A stretch of 64,000 bases of DNA from Azadirachta indica (GCA_022749755.1 CM040448.1:15544169-15608168); one strand, 5' to 3'. Shown: positions 22,701 to 36,900, counted from the first letter of the stretch. Notes: generated by a model from the letters alone, not told the origin. Program-made: numbers and translations.

Positions 22701-24338
22701 TTACCATCATAAAACCACTTTCTCCAAATCATTTTAAAAACACAATCTTTTAATTAGTGAAACTCAAAAAGCTAATTCAAATAATTCTCAATGTTAATCA
22801 TGTTAGATATTAATTGCATGTCATTTCTTTTCACCAAGTTTCCATAGTATTCTGAGTAGCCAAAAATGAAAGACAGAAAAACTTCTTGTTTAAACTCAAT
22901 ATGAATTGCATCAACCCTGCAACCTAGTTCCCTCCTCCCTCCCTCTCAGTTAACCCCTACTGCTAACATTATCAAGTTCCAAGTCTTAAATGAATGAATA
23001 AAGAAAGAAAGAACAAGAACAAATAGGCAACAAAAAGCCAACAGATAAGTACATCAAATTACCATGACAAAGGGCTCGCAGTTCGGTTTATGAGCAAGAG
23101 ATTTGAGTAGCGGTTATTCTCTTTGAGTTCGACTCGACTAACTCCTTCCACATGAGCAACCCCTCTGGCTCCCAACTTCATACTCGTCATAAGCACATGA
23201 TACCACATTCTTGAATTGTCTAGAATTACAGGTACTGTTTCGGATATAAGTTCCAAATCGTATAAAGATCCCATAGCACAAGAACTATCAGCCCACCTAC
23301 CAAATGAAAGGAAGCATAGATTGCATTAATAAATTGGCAATTATTTTTTCTATTTTTGGAGAATTAGAAAGCCAAGCAGCCAAGAAAGAAACTATGGAAG
23401 ATAACCTGTGAAAGAGATTCCTCTTAAGAACAACAGGGCACTCCTTGAAAATAAGCCAACAGGAAAATAATCCAATAAATTACCTTTCCTCTGAACTTGC
23501 ATTGTTAGATTGGTGAAGGATTCCTTTCCCATTGTGAATGGGATTGATGCACATCCGAGAAGGCATCACGAATGTTCTGCAACAATTAAATGAAATAAAA
23601 TATTAAATCACCCAGGACAGAATGAATCAGTCCATTTAGCATCACATAGTAACATACAAGCTTACAAATAAAACCATCAGGCCATCAACAAAACAATCGC
23701 AGTCAAATCGGCGTCAATTAATATCAATATTCCTAACAAATCGAAGTAACATTAAAAGTATTACTATTTTTACAAAGAGTGTAACTTGCGATGTAGATGA
23801 TGTGATCATTTCATATGACAGTGCCAAATAAGCAAATGATATACTCAACATACAACTTTACTATTAATTCATCTAACTCTATTCACCATTATCATATCAA
23901 GCACAATGCAAGCATTTAGCTCCGCCAAATGTTGAGATCCCAATGAAACTGAACTAAACCGAAACCCAAGTGATCAATGCATGCATAAGTCCTCCAAAAA
24001 GCTTAACCATACCTTCCCAGAAACTTTGCTTCTTCGAGTGCACAACGGAGGCTGGATTCCTGGTGACCAAGACCCGCACATGAATCGCAGTGCTTACCAG
24101 GGCAATCAATTCTACTGCCCCAATATAAATACTTATCATGAAGAGTATGCTGTCTCTTATCCCTGGATTTGGATAAGTTTCTAAGGGTTAAGGAGGAAAA
24201 CGAGAACCCATTTGTGGAAAATGGAGAGGAAAACAGTAAAAACAATGTAATAGCGCATATACACAGGACGAGTATGAGAACTGAAGATCTGGGCTTTTGT
24301 CTCGGTTTTTGCCTCAGGCCTTTGTGAATTATCGCCAT
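19724..24338 (-). CDS. Plant O-fucosyltransferase family protein, six exons, 403 aa
   Basis: Exons (minus): 24338-24013, 23576-23484, 23296-23063, 22339-22237, 20911-20682, 19949-19724. All junctions are GT-AG, phases agree, and the frame is open to TAA at 19724. I chose ATG 24338; the codons upstream in frame begin with GTG. The protein has a short basic N-terminus, one membrane segment (about residues 19-37), then a lumenal region with DKYLYWGSRIDCPGKHCDSC and CALEEAKFLGRTFVMPSRMC. It then has LLLINRTASPLSW, the sugar-nucleotide-binding HVRRGD motif (264-269), PPGRALFIASNE and FFSPLAIRYKLAYSSNFSD, ending FMVERLVLMGARTF and TDDPKK. Family knowledge: Golgi type II glycosyltransferases related to protein O-fucosyltransferase; acceptor and sugar are not deducible here. 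The exon 4-5 junction is the least certain, chosen to give EKIQAILGDYD. Length is normal for the family. Confidence 0.9.
21313..21387. repeat. 38-bp perfect tandem duplication in an intron
   Basis: TACACTCATCTTTACAGACT and the following bases to GAACATA occur at 21313 and again, apparently unchanged, at 21351. The duplication lies in the long fourth intron of the fucosyltransferase gene and does not touch its splice sites. Confidence 0.9.
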
Positions 24339-24639
24339 TGAAGTCGCAGACACAAGGTGGCGAAACCAAGAAGAACGAAGTGGGATACCGATAAACCAGA
24401 CTTTAGAAGAAGAAGATTATACATATTATTCGCGTAATAACAGTTTTGTCCCTAAACAAATAACAAATTGGATCATAATTTTTTAATTTAACAAATTAAT
24501 CCCATACTTTAGTTATTTTCTAGTTTTGCATTATTGGCCCCTTTCAAAAGAGTTGACCTGATTCATTGTTTATCAAAGAGTTTAGGGATGAAAATGTTAT
24601 TATCTCGTTATAACTTGGGATCATATAATTTGGATCTTG

Positions 24640-24720
24640 CCACGTCATCATATGGGGCCTAATACTTGCCCTGTTTTTTCCATGTCATGGGAATACAGTG
24701 GTGACGTGGCAGCCATGGCC
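24640..24720 (-). promoter_or_regulatory. ACGT-core elements upstream of the fucosyltransferase gene
   Basis: Two ACGT-core motifs lie about 300-370 bp upstream of the start codon: CCACGTCATC (24649-24658) and TGACGTGGCA (about 24702-24711). Such cores are bound by plant bZIP factors. Function here is inferred from the motifs only. Confidence 0.3.
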
Positions 24721-24739
24721 CTTCGCCTCCCTTTGCTCT

Positions 24740-25860
24740 TGTTTTTTCAGTTTACACTTCGTTATTATAAATTAATTATGCATTAATTATGAATATTAAT
24801 TTTAATTTTAATTGGAATTAATCTAACAGTTTTAATTTGTTTTTGTAACATATAAGTTTTAACAGCTTTTTATTTTAAATTTCAATCAGACTAAAATATA
24901 ACTAATTTTGTGTGTATCAATTTTTATAATACCTAACGTTTTTCTTAAAGTTTTTCTTTTTCTTATACATAAGAATATCAGTAAAGTATCTGAGAAATGA
25001 CTGAGATAAAAAAGTTTTTGACGTAACTATTTTTAACAAACATCATTAATAAGGTTAAATATATGAGGTAAAAATTGAGTTCACCATAAAAGAAATACAT
25101 TAGTCTTTTAAATTTTAAGAATACACATACACATCATTTTGTATTTACGTGAAAACAGAAGAAATTGTTATAACTAAATTTTTTATAAGTAAAACTTTCC
25201 ACAAAAGCTTATTAATTGTTAGATAATAATAAATATTTTAAACTTTTTCTAATAAAAATAAACAATTTTTTACTTTAAAAAATTCTGTGGAATGACAAAC
25301 AAATAGAATAAAAAAATTTAAAAAAAATTAATATTAAAAAAACCCTTTGGACCAACAAGTAATACTCTTAACTTTCACTTAAAAACAGAAGAAAAAAAAA
25401 GGCTAATAAATATTTGGTATTAGGCAATGGATAGATAGAAGCACAAGAATAATAAATTTATTATGAGATAAACAGGCAAAGGGGATGAACCCCAAAACCA
25501 CAAAAACTCAACTCAGGTCAGGTTTTAACTTAAAGAAGTTGTCTGCTAGTTGCTAACACTACATACATTTTTTGCCCACTACTCTTTTTATCTGTACAAT
25601 CCTCTACGGACACCAATCACAAAACTAAATAATCAAAACCAAAACCTTATATGAGCAATGAGGAAGAAGAGAAGAAAAGAAAAGAAAAGAACTTTAGATG
25701 GCTTCATGAGCAATGCATGCCAATTGGCCTTACTTCTAATTTGCTGTACCGTGCTTCTGTGATTAAGCTGAATACTGGCTTTTTCATAGGAGCTCTCAAG
25801 CTGGGTCATTTTGTGCCCTTGAAGCAAGGATGTTGAAGACAAGTAGCAGTGGTTTCCATT
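24740..25860. other. AT-rich intergenic region and 3' flank of the kinase gene
   Basis: The first part is AT-rich and featureless. 25500-25862 is less AT-rich and probably contains the 3' UTR of the kinase gene (minus). Small ORFs at 25633-25866 on both strands are not supported. Confidence 0.5.
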
Positions 25861-25862
25861 GT

Positions 25863-26376
25863 TCAAGCCTTCTGAAATGTGCGAGAGGAAACCCCGTGCA
25901 GAAGTCTGACAAATCCCAAGAAACTAAGCTTTCCATCTGAGTGCCTAATCCAATCTTGCAGAACAACATGAACAGGTACTGACGGGCTCAGTCCAAGCTC
26001 CTGGAAAAAGTGAATTACTCAGAAATTAGTACTGCAAGGATAAAACATGTTGCTGAAGAAGACAAATTCTCTTTAATATTGTGTAGAAGGATTTGTTTGA
26101 TCACTAACAATTTGGCAGAATAAAGAAAAAAGAATAGCAGCTGATGGGCACTTTACAAGCAGACTAGCTTGCAAGTTTTCTCCACACTAATAATCAAGGA
26201 TGGCTTGCAAAAGGATTTATGTCTTTCAAGATCGTTATAGCCCAAAAATCACTCTAAAAAATGGCACCCATTTTAGAGATTAACACTCTGAGATCTTAGA
26301 CTCAGAAACAGGAGAAGCCACATACATATTAATATCTTCTATATAGTAGAAACGCATAGCATTCGGGAGTCGATGC

Positions 26377-26424
<48 letters not shown>

Positions 26425-29400
26425 CTGAGGCAAGTTCTTCAATCATAATGGGTCTGTTGCCATCTTTCTCAAATAACTCGTAGGCATGTCTTGCATGCTC
26501 CTCCCAAGTATCCATCCCTTCCAGCTGATGCACACTTATAGCAGCAGCACAGAATTCTTCAAAATCAAGTTTTCGATATTGAAGAGAACCAATCTGCAGC
26601 ATACAAGATTTCACAGTCAGCTCTTTTCTACCTATTGTGAATAATCTAGAGCGTAAATGAATTTGAAGTTAAAAAAAAAAAATGGAAAGATTGATCTTTA
26701 CGAGCACTTACCATGTTAACATAGTCCAGAACCCGTGAGTCTTTCATGGCATCAGTGGAGTTTTTGGCCACAGCCTGTTAAGTCTAACACTAGTTAGATT
26801 ATCTGGAGAAAATATTAAAAGTATTCATAAAGATGAGTTTAAAAGGGAGCTGACCGTCTTATAGTTCTGCATAGAAATGAATCCATTTTTGTTTGGTCCC
26901 AACAATGTAAATTGTTCCCGAAGATAAGCAACCTGAGGCACTGTTAACGTCTTTGCAAGAGCCTGTCACCATAGCATAACCAATTTATTTACTACTCTTG
27001 TATCTAAGCATCAGAAATTAAGTCAATGATACAAGCAAATCTGATAGTTTATCCCGAATATATTAACATAAATGATGTATTGAAAATATAATTTCACAAG
27101 GGTAAGGAATCAGTATTCCTAACCCATGGTTTGTATTGGAAATAAAACTTTGAAAAGGTCAGCAATTGGCTAGAACTAGGATTCCTTAGATATCCTCGTT
27201 CCTTAGTAATATTATCAACCAAACACAGGAATAGTCAAGAGAACGAAAATGATGATTTCTTTCTCCCTTCAATTTTTCTACAAACAAAACATGAGCTAAT
27301 AAACCTGTAATTAAGATTTAGGTTCTAACTGGTCTTTTGGTTATAGTTTTGATACAATACATGATTTAAAAGGAAAGAAGGAAGTAGATTAACATATCAT
27401 AGGAAAAAGAAATAGCAAGGCACAAATAAGATCATCAAAATAATAAATCTATGCGAGACATAAGAGTCATTTTAGGATCTGGACTTACAAGAAACCAAAT
27501 TATGAAAACACTAAAACAAAAGAAATTAATTAGGGGCCATCAGTCACACTTACCCCAAGTGCAGCTTTCCGTAGAGAAGATGAGCTGATATAAGCCCTTA
27601 TGAGCTTGTATACTATCATATCTGATGGTATCTTCACATCATGAGTATTTGCCAGCCATGGATGACCTAAGCACAATATAACCAAAAGCAACCATCAAAA
27701 TTCCTGAATAACTTTCGTCAAACAGGAATATGAATAACTGTCAACTTCTCACTTATGGGATCCAATACATGCAGAAGCAAGATAATTGGGATACCTTCCC
27801 AGACTACCAACAACTGAATAGTTGTAAATACCAAAATTGATCCACAAAAGACCAAATTCAAGGTGGCAACCATCAAAGACAGTTTTCACTATAAGTGTGC
27901 AGGGATAACCTATGTAATTGTATACAAAGTAATTAATCAGTGACTTACTCAGAGCCTGTGCAGCAGTTAGTCTCTTGCGATAGTCCTTGTTCAACAATCT
28001 CTTCACAAAATCAATTGCCTCAGGGGATAAAGAAGGCCAAGGGGCTTCATCAAAGCTTGGATCTGCTTTAAGGACAGCTCGGAAGATACCAGATTCTGTC
28101 CTAGCCCAAAAAGGACGGCTTCCACATAAAAGAATATAAGCAATGACACCGATACTCCACATATCAGCTTCAGTGCCATACGATCGATGCAGTACTTCAG
28201 GAGCCACATAATATGCACTTCCTACGATGTCATTCAGCCTTTCATCTGAAACAGATTCCAATGGTCAAACCCCAATTTGCATTTTCAACATATGGCAGAC
28301 AGAGAGAGACTAAGACATTAGTTCTGACCTGGCTTTACATAGTCAGAGAGTCCAAAATCAATGGCCTTCAGTGGTGAATTCTCTTCTTTAGAAGTAAAAA
28401 GAAAATTCTGAAAAAGAAATTAACAGGACAAAATTAAAAGAGGAAATCACAGCATGAGAGAATATATAACTGGGGGAGACAGAAAGAAAGTGCAAAACTA
28501 CAACCACCAAGTGGATTCTAAATTGCTGAATCATTGATCTAGAAAATGAGCAGACTACAAGAAAACAGAAGCAGTGTTTAAGACATAAAGACAGACACAG
28601 AAGAGAAAAGCGGAAGAAATCAGTGGGTGTTAACTCTAAAATACATTAGCTTTAAGTTTAATGCAGGCTTAATTTAACTTGACAACTATTTTTATAATAC
28701 AAAAGAGGAAGGTAATACCTAATCTTGAAATTTGAATTTCTGAGCAAAAAGATACATAAGGATGATCTTCGTGAATTAATTACCTCTGGCTTGAGATCAC
28801 GGTGAACCACACCTTGGAAATGACAAAAGGCTACCACACTTAATATTTGAACCATAACAACCTTGGCATCTTCTTCAGAATATTTTCCACCCCTACAGAA
28901 AGTTAGCAAGTCAGAAAGTCAGCAAGCCGGCCAGGGATTTACTCTAAAGAGAAAAGTAGACAGAAGGCCTGTGTACCTTGAAAGTATTCTATCTAATAGT
29001 TCACCACCTTTGCATAACCTGGAAACATCACATAGACGGTAAGTTCCAGAAGCCTAATAACTTAAAATTATAGCTGTAAAAATTTTCCTTAAAGAAAATT
29101 TGAAGATTTTAAACATCTAGTGGATCTTTAGCACTGGTTTAGTGGAAAATAATTAAATTAGATACAAGGGGGAGAGGAGGGAGAGAGTGACAACCCCCCA
29201 AAAAAAGGACAAACCATAAATTGGCTGTTTGCATGCGCCACTAGAAACCCTTGTTTGTCCCTAATAATTTTTAAAGGTTCAACAATTTTGGCCAATATAG
29301 AGACCCATTTGGCCAGCTAATCTGCATTTCCAGATAAGGAGTATACACGCAGATCACATATTTATGTGGCCATGTCAAGTCAAATTCAATATAACAATTT

Positions 29401-32400
29401 AGTGGAGCTGTAAAAAACCCAAGTTGGCAGATTAAAAGGACACAAATTCCCAATGAATAGGTGCTGAGTGACTCATATCCAGTACGAGTTGGTGACATTT
29501 TGAGTACCCAAAATGTCAATGCAATGCTTTAAAACTTTTTCATTTATCCCACAGAACCAACAAACAATAGAATTATAGACAATGAGGAACCATAAACATA
29601 TAACAGAATAAAAGATCTATACTAAGCCAATGATGAAGGAATCAAACTTACTCCATTACTATGTAAACATTATCGTCATCTTCATAGGCATCATAGAACT
29701 GCACAAGGTTCTTATGCCCAGTGAGAGCCTGTAATAACTTCACTTCTCGTCTTACATCCTCTATGGCAATTGCTGTAGTCATCTGCAAGATATGAAGAAA
29801 AATTCATTACTCTCCTAATTTAAACAAAAGCACAACACTGATTACAAGAATGGTAATTCTTTTACTGGCTTTAATGATCTGGAAGGAAAATGACTCCTTC
29901 AAAGGTCCATTTCTCATCAAAAAAATGCAATTAGCAGTATGGAGAAAATTACAAAGTCCTTACCCTGGGTGGTTACTAAGTTATTATATAATTATTTAAC
30001 ACTACTTTCCAAAGTAATCTAAGTCAAACATTAAGACCTATGGTCACCGACAGTTAGGTACAAACAAAGTCGATCAACAGGATTGTTGTCATATTGTATG
30101 GAATGCATATGAACATATTAAAGCTCTATCATTATGAAATAGCCATTGATGGCAACATTAATGCTGAGTTGTCCCATATTAACTAGTAAGGAGGTGGTCT
30201 GTCAGTTAATAAATATGATGTGATGGGTCCTAGCCTAGGTTTTTTGGAAACTATGGGTTAGAAAAATGCTCAAAGTTTTATGGACAAAAATTTCTTTGCA
30301 ATCAGTTCTGCACCAAGAATTGTCTTGGAAAATAATCCAAGGCCTATGAGGTCATATGATCCAAAGACCAAGAAGATAATTGGATTCAAAAACCAATGTA
30401 CATATTACATGGAAATTGTAACACGATTCTAGAGACTAGAAAATCTAACTAATAAACAGAGAGATAGGAATGATTTCCTTAAGATGAGGACTTTTGGATG
30501 CATGGGTACTAATGCAAGCAGGAACCATTGCTTTGAAAAAAATTAATAATTTTAAGAAAGAATAAATGGAACCAACTTCTTATTAAGATAAGGACATTAT
30601 GTCAGACTACTTGTACTGAGGGTGTTTTGGAACTACAAAAGCATTTTATATACCAGATTGAGGATATCGCTTCATCATCTCAAATTTATCGCTAACTTGT
30701 CCCAAATGTCATATACCACTTGCGACAGAATGGTTAAATACATTTCACCTGAAAGAATTTGTAATAAGAGCTATATTTTCACCCTATTGACATCCAAAAT
30801 TTTGGTCTTACTCTCTTTGAATGTGGCTCGGGACAATTTACACATACAACTAATGAAGGACATACCAATTTGATGTTGCATCTCTCAGACGATCGATCAA
30901 CATCACCATCAATATGTAACTTTTCAACAAAGTTTTGTTTATTTATTGATGCTTGCTTACAAAAAGGGAGCAGAACCTAGACATACAACAAGGCAACTTA
31001 TTTTGTCCCTATTCGTTACAAAGCATGAGCATGCAAAGGTGGACGTAGCGGTGTTTGTTTGAAATTTATTTGATTCAACACAAAAACTTTGGCAAATGCA
31101 AGTATATGATACTTGAAACATTTATTGTTACTTACTTTTTGATGGAACAAATGAACTTTGGCAGTATTCAATTGTTATCATCATGACTCAGTGGCAGCAT
31201 CCAAAGCATTCAAATCCTTTGTTTAAAAGTTGTATCTTGATTGTGTCCTCCAAGATTGGTAACATTAAATGAATAAGTCGCATTACTTGTATATGAAAAT
31301 TTCAAATGGATGGTGCGAATTCCATTTTTGCATGCTTATACTTTGTATTAATGAGGCAAAAAAAGATAATTTGCTACAGCATTAGCTTTCGGATCCTTCT
31401 GCAGACAAGTGAACAAAACTCTGTATAGAAGTCCTATTGCCATGGTAATAACAATCAATCAATCCCCCAAATCGTACAACATCAAATTGATAGATCCTCC
31501 ATTAACTATATATGAAAATTCTCCTAAGCCATATTAAAGGAGAGCAAGGCCAAGACTGCCAATATTAGAAGGATAAAAATAGCTCTCCTTTCAAATCTCT
31601 CATGTGACGTGTACCTAATAGTTCCACAAAGGTGACATACAATATTCTGGACAGGTTAGCAGCAAATTTCAGATGACGAAGGCAATATTCCCATCACCGT
31701 CCCTGACTATAACTCATTATCTAAAATTCTATATGCGAAAACTGATGCCAAAATCTATAATGTATGGCCGCACATGAAGATATATTTTCAAAACTAAATA
31801 TCAGACTACATGCAGGTAGCTTGGTTCGCATATAATCTATAGAAACATGTTTGTAAGATATCTACCAAAGATATATCATCCAAGCACTCTAAACTATTAT
31901 TATTTGCCCCAAGTCCGGCATATAAAATGCTTTGTGGAGATTCGTGAGATCTTCATTACAACGACCTTATCGTAGTTAAAAGCTAATTTCTATTCTCCTT
32001 CTCATAAAGATTTTCTTCAAGACAATGATTTTGTGATGGGAAAATGTAGATTGCTCTAAATAACACTAATTGCAGCACTACTATGCGCATCAAAGTCCTC
32101 ATACCAAGAAAGGCACATCAGGCTATAAAGGGTTACTATTATTTGTCTAACAGTTCTAGTGATAACCATAATGATGTAGTCAAGGCAAAATCCTCCATCC
32201 AACCAACATAATCAATAACTAGTTGGTTGTCAAGTGGTCAGTGTGTTGTAAAATTCTTTCTTGAAGCATGCAGTGCAGGCAAGCAAGCAATTCTCTGAAT
32301 AATGACATGGGGAAGAAGGTGAAAAAGCATATTCATCAACTTTACTGCACCTTTATCCTAGCTATCAATCTACAGCATCTTAATACAACAAAATTCTTGA

Positions 32401-33159
32401 GATTGTTAAGAAGTAACAATCTTAAACTCAACTAACTAGCAAGGCGGAGAACTTTTAGAACAGTTTGCAGGTATGAATAATCTTACCAAATAACGTTTTA
32501 GAGGGCATTCCTATTTCCTTCTAACAAATATGCCGGGGGTAACAAAAACTAAAATCCAGACATTAGAAAATGGATTTGGTCTCAGGCAATTGAAGCTGCA
32601 AATTATAATGATATCTAAAAGAAACGTCAACAATGTTTCTGCAATTTTTTAAACCATAAAAAAGAGGGAGAAGGACCTTAGATTTAGGAATAACTTTGAC
32701 AGCCACATCCTGGCCTTTCATGCTCCCTTTCTTAGCCTTGGCAGAGCAGGTATATCCAAAGTGGCCGCGACCCACCTCTTCACCAAGCTCATAATGAGCT
32801 ACAAACTGCTTTGAAAACCCGAAATTTTTATCTAAACCAATCTCACTCTCATGTCCCTCAGGAATTGAGGCCTCATTGGGCTTCACAGAGCCGTGCCTTC
32901 TCGCAAGCAAGGCACGGATATGCTTTGCAGGCGAAGGAGGAGGAAATGGGCGCTTGAAAAAGCGTAAAGGAGTTGAATTTACGCTTGGTATTGCTGGTGA
33001 GTTCTTGAAGAGACTTGGTAGTGGACTTGGGCTGTAAAATGGAAAGTTTGATGATTTTGTTTTGTGGGAATTCGGAGGAGGATCGCTTTCATAAGGAAGC
33101 GCTTCGTTCAGTGATCTGTTTTGTGAGTTCTCAATGGGTTTTCCATGACACAGTCCCAT
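25863..33159 (-). CDS. CRK: CDPK-related protein kinase (CRK family), eleven exons, 576 aa
   Basis: Exons (minus): 33159-32677, 29782-29652, 29018-28977, 28892-28784, 28407-28329, 28245-27949, 27666-27554, 26962-26855, 26774-26712, 26593-26426, 26000-25863. All junctions are GT-AG, phases agree, stop TGA 25863-25865. I chose the ATG giving MGLCHGK because Gly2 is the N-myristoylation site usual in the family; an in-frame ATG lies 16 codons upstream. The N-terminal 120 residues are Ser/Pro-rich ([36 protein letters not shown]). The kinase domain is about 124-384: P-loop GRGHFG (130-135), Lys155 in VAVKVI, HRDLKPEN with Asp251, DFG at 272-274, APE 296-298. The C-terminal part (about 400-576) corresponds to the degenerate calmodulin-like region, ending [12 protein letters not shown]. 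Family knowledge: membrane-linked Ser/Thr kinases related to CDPKs that mostly do not need Ca2+. It looks closest to Arabidopsis CRK1 from memory. Length is normal and no defects were seen. Confidence 0.95.
26380..26421. repeat. (GA)n microsatellite beside a splice donor
   Basis: About 42 bases of GA dinucleotides. On the coding (minus) strand the donor of kinase exon 10 (TCA|GTAATC at 26426/26425) runs straight into the CT repeat, so the repeat starts within six bases of the donor. Confidence 0.95.
29783..32676 (-). other. Long first intron of the kinase gene (2.9 kb)
   Basis: By far the longest intron of the gene. The 30200-32200 part is less AT-rich than the other introns and has several medium open stretches on the plus strand (for example 30622-30873). 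I do not recognise a product; it may be an old inserted element. Confidence 0.5.
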
Positions 33160-33960
33160 GATTACAGAGAATTCAACAAATAAAAACTCAAGAAAAAGCA
33201 AAATCAAGAAACTATGAAGAATAAAAAGAAAAAAATAAAATAAAGTTCAAAACTTTAGACCATAGTAGTTACAGTTAGAAAAACTGAATTCAGTACTGAA
33301 AATTTTGCTTCTTCTTGAGTTGAAAGAACTGGATTTTACAGTTTAATCAGCAAAACCCAGAAAAAATCATCACCGTAAATAATTCCCAGTAGATCAAATT
33401 CAAAGAGAAAAGAGAACCCAGAAAGCAAAATTAATTAAAACACAGAAAATTAAATTAAAGCAGCTGAACTTTACTGATCCAGAAACAATGACAGATAGAA
33501 AAGAAGAAGAAATAAATATCAATAAACAAGAAGCAACCCAAAAGAAAAATAATAAAAGACAATTAGGTGAGACAAGAGAAGAGAATGAGAGAAACCAAAG
33601 CTACAAAATTTACAGCCAGAGGAGGGAAGGAAGGAATAGAATGAGAGACAAAAGAACAGAGGAAAAGTGAAAAATAAAAATAGAAAGAATAATAAAAGAA
33701 AAAGGTAAGCTAAGGTGAAGATGCTTAGCAGAGGCAACAAGAAAAGGAGGAAAAAGAAAAGAGAAGCAATAGCAACGCTGCTTCTTCTTTATTTCTGCTT
33801 TTTGTAAGCTTTTTTGTGAATGGTTTTTGCTTGTGTGGAAATATCAATCACTCACTCTCTCTCTCTCTTTGAGTTTGTTTGTTAGATAGAGAAAAGAAAG
33901 AGAAGGAGGAAGATGGATTGATTGATTGATTGTCTTCTCTCTAATAATTAATGGAAGTGG
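33160..33960 (-). promoter_or_regulatory. 5' leader and promoter-proximal region of the kinase gene
   Basis: Upstream of the kinase ATG the minus strand is rich in C/T: CTCTCTCTCTT near 33870-33855, AATCAATCAATCAATCC near 33935-33918. This is typical of plant 5' leaders. ORFs across it (33488-33670 plus, 33519-33740 minus) are low complexity. No clear TATA box was chosen. Confidence 0.45.
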
Positions 33961-33999
33961 GGTTGTGTTTTGGATCCTTCCAGCCTGTCTTTATTGAAT

Positions 34000-36900
34000 C
34001 ACAAAAATTAAAATTGAAGTAATAACATTGTTTGCCCCTAAATCTTTTATAAACAACAAATTGAATTCAATACTTATAATTTCAACAATATAGTCCCGAC
34101 AGGTGACCCTTAAATTGAGGACTGATTTGTTGAAATTACTACACTATATTTTTATTTATTATTTTATAAAGGCTTGGGATACAAATGTATTATCCAAAAC
34201 AAAATATTGAAAGATAAAATAAAAAATACATAAATATTGAATTTTGTATGTTAACAACTGCAGCTACTACTAAAGACCAACGACATTGTATTTGTTTTCC
34301 TTTGGTGTATTTTGAGCCCTTTGACTTTCTTTTGTTGCCCTTTGAACGCCTTTGTCCTTTTTTTTTTTATTTGTTTCTTTTATTATTATTATTTATTATT
34401 TTTATGAGTATAATCCTTTTTAAATATTACATATTACAATATATAATATGGTATATTATATAAAAAATTTATTAAAATTTTAAATAAACACTTCATAATG
34501 TATTTTATAAATCTTTGCACACAAATTGTGAGATTTCTTAATTGACCCGAAGTATGTATTTTTTTAATTTTTTTATTTAAAAGAAATTTCTTTAATATAA
34601 AAATTACAAAAAAAGAAAAACATTATTTTTTTTAAGACCAAAATTTTTGTGGAAAGATTTAGTATTTGGATGTAACTTTTTTCAGATTGAGAGATATTTA
34701 AATTACAAAAAAAATAAATAATTGTAACAAATATTTAGTTGTTCTTTTGAAAAGTATAAGATTTATTTCTCTCCTTTTTAAAAAAATTATATAAAAACAT
34801 AAAAAAATTTCAAAAAATTTTTAAATTTTTAAATTTTTAAATTTTTAAATTTATAAATCTAATTCTTTAAAAAAAAACATCATCTTTTTTTCAAATTTCA
34901 TATCAAAGCTAAAAGCAAGCTCAATAAATTGTATTTTCTGTTAAGAAGATTATATTAAGTACAATCTGCATGTAGAACAATAAATAAATGAGAAGAGTAA
35001 ATAGGTAAAATTAATTAAATAATATGAAGATGGCACATTAATGTGCATATAAAATAATAATATTTTGATTATTATGATCGTTATTTGACTCTATGTATGA
35101 TTGTTCACGTGATATATATTCATACGTGCATGATTTCTTTCACATCTGCAAACCAGCTAACTTATATTTATAATCATAAAGAATACTTTGATCTCTATAA
35201 TGACTTTTTGCCAACCTAACTCTGTTGAAAATTTTATAATTTCTTTTGAAAATTAATTTTATAAAAACATATCATTCTCTATGTTCATATTACATCTTCA
35301 CTCATATTTTTTTTAAATAATTATAATCATAAATCAGTTAAATTTAATGATAATATTTTCACTTTTCCAAAATTAATTTGAGTATCAATAATATTGACAT
35401 CCCTTATCAACAATTTAAGAGTAAAACCCTAGAGCCAGCTCATTAACTCATCAAATCGTCAAATGGTTTGAAAGTAGGAACTTTAAATGCAATCAAAGGA
35501 AATATATATATGCCCACTTGCTTAATACCTAATTTCTTTCATATTGTTGCTTAAAATAGCAAGAAATGATTGTATGTAACTTGATAATAACTACTTGTTA
35601 TCATCAATACCATTGATGATTATGATTTATATATGAAGCTTAAGAATTTCAACGTGCAATTTCCTAAAATCACATTAATGATTTCTTCCCATCAAAGTTG
35701 AACTTTGTGATGTATGGAGTAATTAGTAGCTTTAATTTGACAATTTCTTATACTGTTTGTAAATACTTAAATTTATTTACTTTTAATAATTAAGATTAAA
35801 TTTAACATATATAATTAATAAAAAATTAATATGCATGTAAAATATAATTTTGACTATTAAAAATATCAAAATCCAGAATTTTATAAATAATGTAAAAAAA
35901 ATTGTAAAGTTCAAAGACCATTTGATCTTTTTATATATAAAATTTTATTTCAATCAATTATTCAACTATGCAATTAAGAAAACAGCTATATGGAATACCA
36001 TTTGGTGATTAAACGGTAGAAATTTACTCCCTTATTTTTAAAAACAAAAAATTCAAATTCTTTCTAGTACAAAGTAAAGACGAATTTCTTTCTAATTAAT
36101 TTGAGAGAGAAAATCATCCAAGCTATACTACATGTGCATCTATCAAAAAATTTTGTGAACTCTTAGTTGTAAATATCATTATTAAATAAAAGGTAAAATT
36201 TAGAATTTAAGATTAATTTTGAAACTTTAAAATTTGAAAATTTTAACATAAAAAACTAAATATGCAACATAAAATTTGAAAAAAAAAAAAAAAAAAAAGT
36301 ATACGTAACAATATGTGTATGTATTATAGTAAATTTTACTTTTTAAATATAAATTATTTTTAAATGTTAAAATCTAGCAATCATATATTGACTATTGTAA
36401 TCATCATTTGATGCAAATTTTTAAACTTTTTTCACTTAGCTAAAAGTAAACTAATCAATCATGCTATTCAAAGTGAATCATTGCTAATAGGAAACTTGGA
36501 AATAAAAGTTGTTGATGGTTTGGTTATTAATCATGAAACCACTTTTTAAATTATAATTTTTTTAGTGTGATTGTAAAAATATTGAATTTAAAAATATATA
36601 TATACATTATTTGTAACTATAACAAATTATCTTCCATTATAATCTATATACACAATATGTATATCCATCAAAAAGAAAAGCATTCAATTGTGTTCATAAA
36701 AGACTATTTGTTAGAGTAATTGCAAAAGCTTATTAAAACATCAAAATCAATAATGTTTGAAATGAATAACACAACACACAGTAAGAAAAATAATATATGC
36801 TCAGTTGAGCAATCCAAAGAAATTTACCATAATAATTAAAACAAATTACAGAATTATAATCGACATTAATATGCTAAATAAGTTAAAAATCTGTTAAATA

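Noticed and set aside
33488..33740. Lys/Glu-rich plus ORF and Phe/Leu-rich minus ORF
   Set aside because: Both are translations of the purine/pyrimidine-rich leader of the kinase gene.
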